A stretch of 64,000 bases of DNA from Anthonomus grandis grandis (taxonomy: Eukaryota > Arthropoda > Insecta > Coleoptera > Curculionidae): positions 8,473,167 to 8,537,166 of the forward strand of contig NC_065547.1 of assembly GCF_022605725.1 (NCBI RefSeq). The letters run 5' to 3'. The notes below the pieces were generated by a model that saw nothing but the letters and a program-made list of their open reading frames with translations, made no database searches and was not told the DNA's origin. The position numbers were made by a program, and so were the translations under genes. This document shows positions 11,448 through 21,611 of the stretch, piece after piece; the first letter of the stretch is position 1, and every line of letters begins with the position of its first letter.

Positions 11448-11763
11448 TAAAATAAAAATACTACTTAAATAAAACTAAAAACTTACATAAAACAATAAAA
11501 AACCTTTAGAAGCCATCCACACACTTCACAGTACATAAATAAACAATAATTTTAAGGTTATAATTGTACAAAGCAAAAAATAAAAAATTAAAAAGTGGAA
11601 CGCAACAACATAGACTCAACGAGAATCGAACCCGGTACAACAAGGTTATAAGTATAAGTGTAAAACCTATCGGCTATACGGACCTAATTCTAAAACAACT
11701 TAACACGTTAGCCAATGTGAATTGAAGAAAGTGACCACAAGGAAAATGTTAAACGATACTTAG

Positions 11764-12057
11764 CTAAATTAAATTGTTAAAAATTAAATTAGGTTCAAAA
11801 GTAAACACGTCATTCACACACACGAGAACAGGACTCTTTTTAGCTTTTGTAATTTCCATTTTCTCCAGAAGGTCAAGCTTCTTACCTTTAGGGCATTCAT
11901 GAAGCATTTCAGCTCCCACCCCCGGAGAAAAATTATGAGTAGAGGCCAGCAAATGATTCGCAAACGCTGATTTGGTATCACTGACATTGGTATTTTTAAA
12001 TTTTTCAAAAAGCGCTACGTGTTCTTTAATGCGTGTAGATATTTTTCTTCCAGGCTA
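11764..12057 (-). pseudogene. Penelope GIY-YIG endonuclease, C-terminal fragment
   Basis: The minus-strand frame starts PGRKISTRIKEHVALFEKF, continues SAFANHLLASTHNF and KGKKLDLLEKMEITKAKK, and ends at TAG 11764. These match the late motifs of the GIY-YIG nuclease of Penelope-like elements (R..EH, FANHL...H, LD.LE..EI.KA). The RT domain and the GIY-YIG start are missing because of 5' truncation. No stop interrupts what remains. Confidence 0.75.
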
Positions 12058-12391
12058 GAGAGAATAATGGATGAGATTTTTAGACTCTATGACATAATTT
12101 AAAAAAAGGTGAATTTTAGAATTTGCCATATAAAAAAGAAACTATATTCCAAATTTTGTTAAAAAACGAAGAACGAATGCTAAATTTATGGCCAAAATTC
12201 AAAAAAATTACATAAAGTTTATCACCGTATCTATATCTTGGTTGTCTTTGATTTTCAGACTAAGAAAATTTAACTTGACCCCAATTTTTCTTCAAACGGA
12301 ATCTGCTGTTAAAATATTTACCGTTATTTATAGAACACCCTATATAATTTGATTACAACGGTTTTATATATTATATATTTTGTTTAACTAG

Positions 12392-12527
12392 CGGTTGAGG
12401 CTTCGGTAATAGACGAGGAAAACAGCACGTGGAAAACAGGGCCAAAAAGCTCCCTCACCGTTAAGGTTCCGGAGGAACAGAAAATGATTCCCATTTCTGT
12501 TCCCGGTATATCGACGGGTGCAAATGC
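12392..12527 (+). CDS. IntS7: Integrator complex subunit 7, exon
   Basis: Acceptor TTTAACTAG|CGG and donor AATGC|GTAAGT. Joined to the previous exon it gives TVEASVIDEENSTWKTGPKS, matching the conserved 'VESSVVDANGIVWKTGPK' region of INTS7. It is separated from the previous exon by a 3.9-kb intron filled with nested transposons. Confidence 0.88.
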
Positions 12528-12699
12528 GTAAGTAATGTGTATTTTCAGATTTATCAAATTGACTAAGAATTTATTGTTAAAGAGATATTTTTCACGTCAA
12601 CGTAAAATTGTTAAGGGGAAGATGTCAATTCTCAGGGAATTCTAGCCTAGATTATTTTATGTTATGCCATAAGTAAGAACAGGCAGCACACATTGATTA

Positions 12700-13235
12700 A
12701 AGGTTTTCGTTTTGATGAATACGGGCAAGTTCGACTTAAATATATAATTTAGTTTACTAAAAGCTGTCCAGGTTGATCCTATGCGACGGAGGAGCTCATC
12801 TTTGCCTAATCCAATTTCATTAATATTTATATGACGGTTTGCTCAATAGCTTTTCCAGCAACAGAAACATTACGGTTTAGCACCGGATTCGTGATTATTT
12901 ATGTCTTGGTTCTGTTGATTCTTAGTTGAATTGCCATAAATTAAATTATCCATACGATCGTCTACAAATTTTTAATGACTTTATCTCCTCTCCATTTATG
13001 TTAATGCCGTGTTCGCATAGATCTGTCCTCTTACAAGTTTGTTCAAAAGAGTCGTAAATAACAAGGAAATGGTCTTGATGTCGTCCTCCTCGTTGTGTAA
13101 AGAATTTGTTTCTTGTTCGGATAGTCTTACGCTAGCCGTGGCGTTTTGGTAGATATGTTTAATTAAGTTTGTGTAGTTATGGTCTATTCGACACTCAGTC
13201 AATGTTGTTAACAATTTTTGTTGATTTATGGTATT
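12700..13235 (-). mobile_element. RTE-like LINE, RT part (downstream piece)
   Basis: Minus-strand translation gives TLTECRIDHNYTNLIKHIYQ and NATASVRLSEQETNS, followed by decayed thumb-region sequence around 12750-12900. These match an RTE-type reverse transcriptase. It is separated from its upstream part (14250-15085) by another LINE inserted at 13236-14249. Confidence 0.6.
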
Positions 13236-14249
13236 GGAGGTTTAGTTCAGTTCAAACATACTTTATTGTCAAAGAAATACATAAAAATGATATTCTTATT
13301 GACAAAGCATAGTCTATAAGTTTATAAAGATAACAGTAATTTTAAATACCTATATGAGAATAAATAAAATATTTTAAGAGGATTTTACATTTACCTAACA
13401 TAATTAGTAAGCAAAATAGTTATTGAAACCTAACCTAGTTACCGATTATTTTCAAAATACTGTTTTAATGGTTTAATTTAGTTTTTCTTTTTAGGAAATA
13501 TTTTTTTCAGCTTTTGAAATAAAGCAGGAGTCATGCTACATTAGGTACATTAGTAACTAAAAGTTTTAAAAAATTATCACAATAGTATCACAAGATTTGG
13601 AAATAGATACAGATAAAATAGAGATTAAAACTTACAAGAATAAAATAAAATTTGGTGTGTATATAGACAAACAAGATAGTTAATAAAAATGTAGCACAGG
13701 ACAGTTAATTTGGAAATAATAATAAAAAAAATTAAACAGATAACAGTTAGTTATAAACAAGCAATTAAAAAAGAACAAACATTTAAAAAAAGAAAAATCT
13801 TGAACATCACAATGTACGTCACACACGCTCACAAACAAAATAGGAACTTTTTGAGTTAATTGTTAAAATCGTGTTCAAAAAAATTATTGAATAAACTAAA
13901 AAGCTTGTTTAAGTAGAACTCTTTTACAGCGATAACGAAAATTTTTTATATATTTTTTATCTCAACAGGTAAATGATGGATACGTTTTAATGCCCTTGTA
14001 TATGAATGATTTTTTAACGCCTTCCAAGTGTGGAATAGGCAAGCGAAATCAAACATTTGCCGTGTTACTCGGGTTCTGTTATTGTCTTGGAAGTGTGTTA
14101 GATGCTTATGGATAAGACACACTGTTTCCGATATGAAACAGCATGGCAAAGTTAATATTTTGTTTTCGATGAACAGTGGCTTTTGGCTTTTTAATAATCC
14201 ACGAATATCAGTGCTAAGAGTTTGTTGTACTCTGCACATTTCTCCATCA
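13236..14249 (-). mobile_element. 5'-truncated LINE inserted in the RTE-like LINE
   Basis: The minus-strand ORF 14239-13946 reads as the C-terminal end of a CR1/Jockey-like RT, with MCRVQQTLSTDIRGLLKSQK and a 'HLPVEIKNI' end, followed by a ~700-bp 3' UTR whose 3' end lies near 'caaacatactttattgtc' at 13250. Only the last ~95 codons of ORF2 remain. Confidence 0.6.
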
Positions 14250-15085
14250 AATTCTTTATTACTAGTAGATGGTTGTTGGTGTCATACCCAGTTCTGAATC
14301 CAGCTTGTGCTTTGGGGTGATAGAAGTCAAGCCTAGCTTCCAGTCTCTTTGTAATAATTTTTTATGAAGACCTTATATATGTGTGACAGTAAATTGATAG
14401 GGCGATAGTTTATTAGATCTGTTATGTCTCTCTTCTTGTGTAATAAAACAATTATTGCATTGTTTCAATGGGATGGGGTTGTTCCTCGGTAAACACACTC
14501 GGTGAAAAGTTTGGCCAAAGTCTGGATGTTTTTATTCCCGCCTAGTCCCATCCATCACTACTCCGTTTTTCGAATATTATTATTTCTGGCATTTTCTCTA
14601 ATCCCTGGATTATGACGTTGGGTTTAAGTTGGTCTTGGCTTTAAACGCCCCTCCTATACATTTCTCGATAAAAGGACTAATTCGACAAAGGATTCGACGA
14701 TTTCAGAACTTTTAGACTTGTTTTCCTCTATTATTTTTTTTATCTCGCTTGTGTTGGTTTCTCTTATGTTTTTTCGGAACAATCGGTGGATATCTTTATT
14801 TAATTCCTTTAGTATTATGTAATTGGTGTTGTTTTTCCGACAGTTGTTTTCTTTTATTTAGGAGCTCTTTGGTATTTTGGCTTAGCTTTTATTTGTGAGT
14901 TGTAACTGCTGGATCAAATTTCTTTTGATGTTTTAGTGCATTTGTTATTTTATTACTTGTTTTGTAGTGTATCTTCATACTTTTCGTTGTTCTCTGGAAG
15001 AATCCATTTCTTCTTTCGTGATTTTAGGATCATCTTTGTTCCTTCTATTTTTACATTCAATCGTATCTGTGATCGCTAGCTATCG
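14250..15085 (-). mobile_element. RTE-like LINE, endonuclease end and RT start, decayed
   Basis: Minus-strand frames give SIASDHRYD (endonuclease end, near 15070), REMYRRGV (near 14690), LLHKKRDITDLINYRPINLL (near 14440) and SHIYKVFIK, i.e. the linker and RT motif leading into the palm. Several stops and frame changes are present. The copy continues at 13235 once the inserted LINE is removed. Confidence 0.6.
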
Positions 15086-15289
15086 AAAATCTGTTATCAT
15101 TAATTATGAGGGAAAAATTATGTCTTTAACAAAATTGCTAAAATTCCTTGAAAACAGGCACCTTAATTTAATAATCTCTTAATAATTCTACGTTGAGTCT
15201 TTATAATTCTACGTATTCTTTAGCATTGGGGCGTCACAAAGAATATTGCTAAAATTACTTGATAATATACACTTTATAATATAAAGGTA

Positions 15290-15640
15290 TTAAATTGAAA
15301 AAAGTAAATTCATTTATTCATATAAATTCACAAAGACTACACCACTAAAAATTGTTAATAATTAAGACATTATAAAACTTATATCGCAAACACGAATAAT
15401 TCAAAAATAAAAGAGGCTGCACATAGCATTTAAAGCTATATTCACTCTTTATAAAAAGCTTTTCTCAATAAAATCTCCTTAATCCTAGTTTGAATTGTGC
15501 TGTTGGGAGATCTTTTAAGTTAGCAGGCAACTTGTAAAATTTAATTGCCTAATACCACGGTCCAGTTTGACACCTCCTCACGTGTCATGATTATGAACGT
15601 TCCAAAGTGCCAAGGTACTCCCCACAACCCAAGATTCTCA
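15290..15640 (-). mobile_element. LINE C-terminal fragment
   Basis: The minus strand gives LKDLPTAQFKLGLRRF, a stop, then EKLFIKSEYSF, which resembles the last residues of CR1/Jockey RT proteins, followed by AT-rich 3' UTR-like sequence. Short and decayed. Confidence 0.4.
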
Positions 15641-16477
15641 AAAATGTACAAGGAGAGAACTAGGGATTCTTGATTAAACTACTTTTGTCTCTGGAAACAC
15701 AGCTTGAATGAACCTTTTAAGACTTTGTAACCAAGCGCATCCATTATTTTAAGCGGAAGATGTCTATTTTCAAGGAAACAAAGAATTTCTGATAATGGCT
15801 TGTGTAAAGTGTCTTTTTTTACCTAAGTTTTAATTTTTTTACCTTGTTAACGGAATTTTTAGTTTAGTTTAGTTTAGACAAAAAGCGTTGCACGTCACAG
15901 GGGGTGGGATTAACCCAGCCGGGTAATACCAACCCACAAATCAACTGTAACGGGTCGATTACATTGAATTTTAAATTTCCTCTTGGCTATTCGCTGTTCG
16001 TAAGTTGGCAATAGATGCGACGTTGCGCAATCGATATCGGTTGGGATATTGATTTTGATAACGGCTGATTGACTTTTGGTCTTTTAGTTTTATGCGTTTT
16101 GTTCTTGTGTTCAGAGTGATTTTATCTCTCCGTTTTTAGTGTACTTTATTTTAAGTTTAGAGTGTACGGTGTTACTGTTATCGACAAAATGCCAAGATAG
16201 TTAAATAGTCGGTGTCAGGAGTTATAATTCATATTGGAAATAATGATATTGACTCAAGTAGTTCCGAGACAGAATCAGATCAGTATTAATACCTACTAAA
16301 CAAAAAATATAATTTTCGGATTATTATATATTATTTTAATATATTTTCTATTAGTTAAAAAGCTTTTTGCTTCTTTGCGCAAAAAAAAACGTGGAAAAAA
16401 GCTCAACATTTAGGCAAAATTATTAAGCATTTATTGTTTAAACTAAGGTGGGTGTTAATATTTATTATACTTTAATA

Positions 16478-16680
16478 ATTTAAAATTTAACAATATTGTA
16501 TAAATAAAGTGTTTTACCTGATTACCAGGTATAAAAAGAGATCAGGTGAATTTAGGTTAAAGATTATCTCTTTATTTATAGCAGGTAAAACCACAATAAT
16601 TTAAAACTTGACAAGTTTATAAATAAAGTATTTTACCTGATTACCAGGTAGTAGTTAAGATCAGGTGAATTTAGGCTATA
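16478..16680. repeat. Two-copy direct repeat with ACCTGATTACCAGGT
   Basis: A unit of about 115 bp occurs twice (about 16478-16560 and 16592-16678). Each has TATAAATAAAGT, the ACCTGATTACCAGGT near-palindrome and AGATCAGGTGAATTTAGG. No coding content. Confidence 0.6.
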
Positions 16681-16682
16681 TA

Positions 16683-17403
16683 CAGGGTGATTGATGGTTG
16701 GCGGTACCTTAGACGTTTTCGGAGAATGGAAAATTGATTTTTTTTTTTTTGGCATCATGGATTTCAGCTGGTGATCTAACGATTAAAAAATATTTTTAGC
16801 GATACAGCGTTGCCGCTTATACCAAAAAGTAGTAGCAACTTTGTTATTTTGAATGGAATACCCCGTATATCATTTTATTTTCCGATCCGCTATCACTTTA
16901 TGATTGCTTTTGTATAAGTTGTTCCTATATTTCTAGCGGTAAAATCACTAATTTTGACCAACCCTGTATAATGTGGAACAAATTAGAAAAAATTAGAACA
17001 AAAAAGTTTTATAGTGAAGACTAATGTGCAATACTTCCGTAAATTACGCTTATAATTTAAATTTTCTGCGCGTTCCAGTGCCGTAGTAATAAAAATTTAT
17101 TTGGAGTTATGTTTTGGTCAAAAAATAAAGAAAATAATTAATTTCTCAAAAACCACTAAAAATAGGTATAGGTACACCTTATACAAAAACAATCATAAAG
17201 CGATAGCGCATCAGAAAATTAAATAATATACAGGGTATTCCATTTAAAATAACAAAGTTACTACTACTTTTTGATAAAAGCGGCAACGCTGCATCGCTCA
17301 AAATATTGCTAAACCCATAGATAGCTAAACCCATGATACCAAATTTAAAAAAAAACATATTTTCCGTTCTACGTAAACGTCTAAGATACCATCAATCACC
17401 CTG
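16683..17403. mobile_element. MITE with ~290-bp terminal inverted repeats
   Basis: Ends CAGGGTGATTGATGG at 16683 and CCATCAATCACCCTG ending 17403, each next to TA (16681-16682 and 17404-17405). The arms are imperfect inverted copies for about 290 bp, including internal 'ggtattccat' and 'gcggcaacgct' segments. No reading frame; a non-autonomous mariner-type element. Confidence 0.75.
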
Positions 17404-17733
17404 TATAATAATTATTTTAACTTATAATTTCCTATTATCATAACATTTAGATACCTAAATTTAACAATCCAGCAACCGCGCTCTCAAGTAAGCAGCGAGA
17501 CGGACCATGACGTGCAACGCTTTTTATTTTGTATGAACTTTAGAGTTCTTTTTTTTACTCACCGTTCACATTGTTGAAAAAGCGTAAATTTTTCCTAATG
17601 GTGTGTAATTTTTCACCCCAAAGGCATCAGATTTATTTCCAATATTTATTTAAGTTTTTGTTCAAATTCGCTTTTAAAACTGTCTTTTTTTTCAAATATT
17701 AACAGTCATGTAAACAGTATATTTTTCTTTTAG

Positions 17734-17791
17734 GATCCTTATGCCCGAAGACAGCCTGTTCATCAAACCGTATCAAAAAAAGCCCATATAA
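17734..17791 (+). CDS. IntS7: Integrator complex subunit 7, last coding exon
   Basis: Acceptor TTCTTTTAG|GATCC. It encodes ILMPEDSLFIKPYQKKPI then TAA at 17789-17791. Phase matches the donor at 12527 (GC|G). The C-terminal tail is poorly conserved in the family, so this exon is called on phase and on the presence of a clean terminus. Mocs1 ends 2.8 kb away on the opposite strand. Confidence 0.7.
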
Positions 17792-18061
17792 TTTATGTAT
17801 AATATTCGCTTTATTATAATATAATATAATAGGTTACAAAAATATAGAATATAAGACTAAACTAACAATTAAAAAACTGTAATATATTTTTTTTTAAAAA
17901 ATAGACAGCATCTTCACTAAATAAAGCTAGTCAGCCCCTTCCTTTTCGGTCATTTAGAAATCTAAATATTTCAAAATTGCTTAAAGCATATAAAACCCTT
18001 ATACCATAACCCAATATACTACTAATACAAGAAACATAACATTCAATAGACTAAAAATAAG
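17792..18061. other. IntS7 3' flank, no recognised feature
   Basis: AT-rich sequence with a short TATAA-type run. No clear AATAAA close to the IntS7 stop was seen. It probably contains the IntS7 3' UTR. Confidence 0.4.
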
Positions 18062-18126
18062 ACAAAGATTACAAAATGGGGAAGTCTTTATCTCCAAGAA
18101 AAATGCATGTAGGTCATTTAGTTAAA

Positions 18127-18170
18127 TGTATTATGCATTTCGGCTGTGTAAACAGCCATCATCAGATACA
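18127..18170 (-). ncRNA. Hammerhead ribozyme-like motif, left foldback arm
   Basis: Identical in reverse orientation to the motif at 20430-20473: same core, stems and loop. Confidence 0.6.
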
Positions 18171-18191
18171 GAACATCACAAAAAACATTTA

Positions 18192-20285
18192 GGGGAGAAT
18201 GTTCCACAATCAGACAAAGCACGTAATTTTGAAATTCCCGCCGCAAGTTTGACGTTTTTCGTTCGGATAGTGCGGTTATACACGCCGATGTGGTAAACAA
18301 AGTTTGAACGCTGTTCTCTTGGTTTTGTGGATTTTTTAATAAAAAAATCGTTTTTCAAGGTAAGTTTTTCCTATTGTCGATATATTATATGCTCTATTTT
18401 TTTCTTCTGAAACTAGTATTACAAAAACAACCTTTACATCAGATTTTGGGCTATTTAATTTATATTTCAGGAAAAATGGCTCGAGGACGTCAGCGAAAAA
18501 GCGATAAAGGGCAATTTGATGAACAATCCGTTAGAGCAGCCACCGAAGAGAAGATATGTTTAAGACAAGCAGCTGAAAGATACAATTTAAAATTTCAAAC
18601 GGTTTATGAATATGTAAAAAGGCAAAAACAGAATCCCTAAAATGGCTCCAAATTATGCTTGTAGAAAAGTTTTTTCTGAAAATCAAGAAAAAGCCCTAGC
18701 CGATTACGTATTAACTTGCTCAAAAATGTGTTACGGACAAACGGTCATTAATATCAGAAAACTGGCTTATGAAATGGCAACTATTAATAATTGTAAAATT
18801 CCGGAAAATTTGCAAACAAACAAGGAAGCTGGACGCGAATGGTTCCTAGGATTTATGTCCAGACATGCAGAATTAAATCTTCGCCAGGGATGTAGTCTCT
18901 CCAGAGCGACATCATTCAACAAACACAATGTTAGACTTTTTTTCAAAAATTTGAAAAAAGGGTTTCTGAACCATGGAAATTTTTACAGCGGTACAAAAAT
19001 TTATAATTTAGATGAAACTGCCACCACAACCGTCCAAAAACCGAAAAAGATTGTTGCTCAGAGAGGGATCAAGCAGGTCTCTTCCTGCACGAGCGCCGAA
19101 CGAGGTTTACTAATCACCACTTGTTGTATTATATCAGCATCCGGGAATACAATACCACCAGTCATGATTTTTCCACGAAAAAAGTTTAATCCTCGAATGA
19201 CTTATGGAGCACCGCATGGTACTTTGGGATTGGTTTCCGATTCTGGATGGATGACTGGTGAATTGTTTCCAAGCGTTTTAAGGCACTTCATTAAATATGC
19301 GTCCAGCACAAAAGAAAACCCTTCTCTATTTTTGACAATCACGAGAGTCATCTAACTATAGAAGGAATAAATCTAGCCAAGGAAAATGGAGTGATCATTT
19401 TGACCTTACCGCCACATACTTCCAACAAGCTGCAACCATTAGATGTCTCGGTGTTTTTTTCGTTTAAATCATTCTACAATACTGCCTTACAAACATGGCT
19501 TTTAGAGCACCCTGGGATACCTGTTTCTATTTTTGATATCGCTGGCTGTGTTGCTTATGCATTTGAAAAATCGATGACTCCCGCTAATATCAAATCTGGA
19601 TTTCGAAAAACTGGGATTTATCCTTCGATAAATTCATATTTACAGATGACGACTTTGCAATTAGCAGCGTAACGGATAGGAATGTGGATCAAAACAATGA
19701 AGAAGATCAACGACTTATTGATCCAAATCAACCATCAAAAAATGCATCGAAGAAAATATAATGTCAGACTCCTTAGTTTCAGTATCAGTTAGTTTAAACA
19801 CAACACCTACACAAAATCACAAAGAAACTTTCGTAAGTCTACAACAATTTAAAGGATACCCAAAAGCTGAAGAACGAAAAAATCAGAGAAAGAAGAGAGA
19901 AAAAGCTAAAAGTATTATCGCCACGGACACTCCAGAAAAGATCGCCCTAGAAGCTAAACAAATGGAGTGAGAAAGAAAAAAAAGTGTTAAGAAGAATAAG
20001 GTCGTGAAAAGAAAAGTAATCGATGAAGACTCAACAGACGAAGAAAATGAAGACGCGGCGATGCTTGTAACCGACGTGGAACATGTGTGTTCCACTAACA
20101 GACAACTGTCCTTGGTTAAACAAACTTTTTTTAAATTAGTTTTTGGTTTATGATGTTTGTTCTACCATAAAAACTTATGTTTAGCCTTAATTTATTTTAG
20201 TGATAATCGTATTTTGGTTGGTTCAATAAACAAAGTCAATACTTAGCAAAATCTATTTTGTGTCTGATTGTGGAACACTCTCCCC
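18192..20285 (+). mobile_element. Pogo-type DNA transposon
   Basis: Ends GGGGAGAATGTTCCACAATC (18192) and its inverted copy ending CTCTCCCC (20285), with TA on each side (18190-18191 and 20286-20287). It encodes a disrupted pogo/Tigger-type transposase. It lies inside the foldback element and between the IntS7 and Mocs1 stop codons. Confidence 0.85.
18477..19672 (+). pseudogene. Pogo/Tigger-type transposase, frameshifted
   Basis: The N-terminus MARGRQRKSDKGQFDEQSVR leads into a psq/HTH-type region (LRQAAERYNLKFQTVYEYVK). A frame change at 18638 (stop, then MAPNYACRKVF) is followed by a CENP-B-type second HTH (AGREWFLGFMSRH). The DDE_1 domain has IYNLDETATTT (first Asp), then a frameshift near 19345. 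After it come DNHESH (second Asp), LPPHTSNKLQPLDVS (third Asp) and FRKTGIYP. All three catalytic acidic residues can be found across frames. A Lys/Glu-rich tail follows (about 19760-20090). Two frame breaks make it non-functional as it stands. Confidence 0.8.
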
Positions 20286-20429
20286 TACGTTCAACAAATA
20301 ATACTCAAAAAAACTACCCGTTATCGGGAATAAAGACAACAATAAATAAAAGAATTAAAATTAAAAACTTTTTTACTGGTAGTTTTTTTGAGTTTTATTT
20401 GTTGAACATATTTGTTTTTTGTGATGTTC

Positions 20430-20473
20430 TGTATCTGATGATGGCTGTTTACACAGCCGAAATGCATAATACA
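20430..20473 (+). ncRNA. Hammerhead ribozyme-like motif, right foldback arm
   Basis: Order: TGTAT (20430-20434), CTGATGA (35-41), an extra T (42), stem II GGCTGT-TTAC-ACAGCC (43-58), GAA (59-61), loopless stem III ATGCAT (62-67), A (68, predicted cleavage position), ATACA (69-73). Stem I pairs TGTAT with ATACA, five pairs; stem II has six pairs. All invariant core bases and an AUA triplet are present. The single U between A9 and stem II departs from the textbook consensus. Confidence 0.65.
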
Positions 20474-20596
20474 TTTAACTAAATGACCTACATCCATTTT
20501 TCTTGGAGATAAAGACTTCCCCAATTTGTTATCTTTATATACACATTCTCCTACATAATATGGACTTCTATTCAACTAAAAATAAGATACTTCATG

Positions 20597-21261
20597 CTAA
20601 ACAGCTCCGACCCAAGGAGACAACCTAGTAATAGGCCTATGATCATAATCTCTCACCTCCACCTCTTCTTTAACATAAGTACCGCTGGCCCCTCCGGTTT
20701 TACTAATTAAGCAAATATCCGAAATCACTATGTCCCTGCTGACGTTCTTGCACATATCGTAAATAGTGAGGGCAGCAACACTGACGGCGGTCAAAGCTTC
20801 CATTTCCACCCCGGTGCGTCCCTCACAGCTCACTTCGCTCAAAAGTTTCACTTCTTCCTTATGCACATCTAAGGCGGCGGTAACATTGATTTTCGTCAAA
20901 GCGATATTGTGACACAAGGGGATGATTTCCGAGGTTTTTTTCGCCCCCAAGATGCCCGATATCTGGGATATGCTGAGCACGTCGCCTTTTTTAACGGCGT
21001 TTTGGTTAATTAACATGGTGACTTTGGGGCCGACTCTTACGGTTGCGGTGGCCTGCGCGGTCCTAACGGTTATCGGCTTTTGAATTATGTCGACCATCGA
21101 GGCCTTGCCTTCGGCGTTGATGTGGGTCAGGTGGGTTTTCGGTTTGTCTTGTGGTTCGGTGGAATAATGACGTACGGTTTGGTATTGGAGGGTTTTTGGG
21201 AAGAATGGCAGAATGTTTGGAAGCTTAGGGATCGGAGATAACAGGTTCGAGTGGCGATTTT
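20597..21261 (-). CDS. Mocs1: Mocs1: MoaC-domain exon (MOCS1B part), last coding exon
   Basis: The exon runs from acceptor TTTGCAG|AAAATCG (21261) to TAG at 20597, 221 codons. After a ~55-residue linker comes the complete MoaC domain: THINAEGKASMVDI, ILGAKKTSEIIPLCHNI, GRTGVEMEALTAVSVAALTI, YDMCK and SDICLISKTGG. MoaC (cyclic pyranopterin monophosphate synthase) completes the first step of molybdenum cofactor synthesis in mitochondria. The exon starts in phase 1, so it can be joined directly to the exon ending at 33707, skipping the Gly-Gly exon and giving a MOCS1A-B fusion, as described for animals. The intron to that exon is about 12.4 kb and full of transposons. The foldback/pogo composite begins just 50 bp beyond the stop codon. 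Confidence 0.93.
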
Positions 21262-21611
21262 CTGCAAATAAATTATTAGCGTTGGTGAGTAGTGGGATTT
21301 TATGTGGAATGAAACTGTTTGGTGCCGTATTGTATTAATAGGCCAATGAGAAATTGAATTTGTTTCCCCAATAGCGCAATATATGCAGTGAACATTCATC
21401 AAGGGTTCTGAAATATCTCTGAACATTCCAGGAATGTTTAATTAGCTGTAGCAGAAATTTAAATATTCTTATAACATTTTATTAACATTTAAATTGGGAA
21501 TGCCCTATAAGTACTAGGTCTATATCCAAGGTCGAGAAGCAAATAAATTACCTCATCGGGTATAAAAGGCTTGAGTTTCTTGGATGGAAGTACTTCATAT
21601 AATAATATATA

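Larger units (their letters stand above)
11354..12084 (-). mobile_element. Penelope-like retroelement, 5'-truncated
   Basis: A 731-bp insertion in the mariner relic, bounded by a 15-bp direct duplication CTCTATGACATAATT (11339-11353 and 12085-12099). It holds the end of a GIY-YIG endonuclease reading frame and, in its 3' part, a hammerhead-like motif, an association known for Penelope-like elements. Confidence 0.75.
8587..12227 (+). mobile_element. Mariner-type relic split by a hAT and a Penelope insertion
   Basis: The left end, TA|CAGGGTGATAAACTTAATG at 8587, has a long inverted counterpart at 12100-12227 (AAGTTTATCACC, with a two-base loss in the terminal CACCCTG). The inverted arms also share the 'gccaccagcaatattttg' region (8769 and 11318). 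Inside, at 8990-9120, a decayed transposase end reads GRHWPARSPDFNTLDF. Removing the hAT (9126-11150) and Penelope (11354-12084) insertions leaves a short defective element. Confidence 0.65.
15884..17525. mobile_element. DNA element with AAAAAGCGTTGCACGTCA inverted ends
   Basis: AAAAAGCGTTGCACGTCA near 15884 recurs inverted near 17509-17525. A possible N-terminus with an acidic serine-rich stretch (SSSSETESDQ) lies at 16190-16290, which hints at a piggyBac-type element, but no transposase domain was found. A MITE at 16683-17403 is nested inside. Confidence 0.4.
18062..20545. mobile_element. Foldback element (arms ~170 bp), split by a pogo insertion
   Basis: The left arm (18062-18190) and right arm (20410-20545) are near-identical in reverse orientation over the 'ggggaagtctttatctccaa' and 'gatgtaggtcatttagtt' region. 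Beyond the pogo insertion the left arm continues at 20288 with 'gttcaacaaataatactc', matched by an inverted 'gagttttatttgttgaac' at 20391-20408. A short AT-rich centre (about 20315-20378) separates the arms. Each arm carries a hammerhead-like motif. Confidence 0.75.

Noticed and set aside
8587..12227. A single intact 3.6-kb transposon
   Set aside because: Two insertions with their own target duplications account for most of its length; the underlying element is short and defective.
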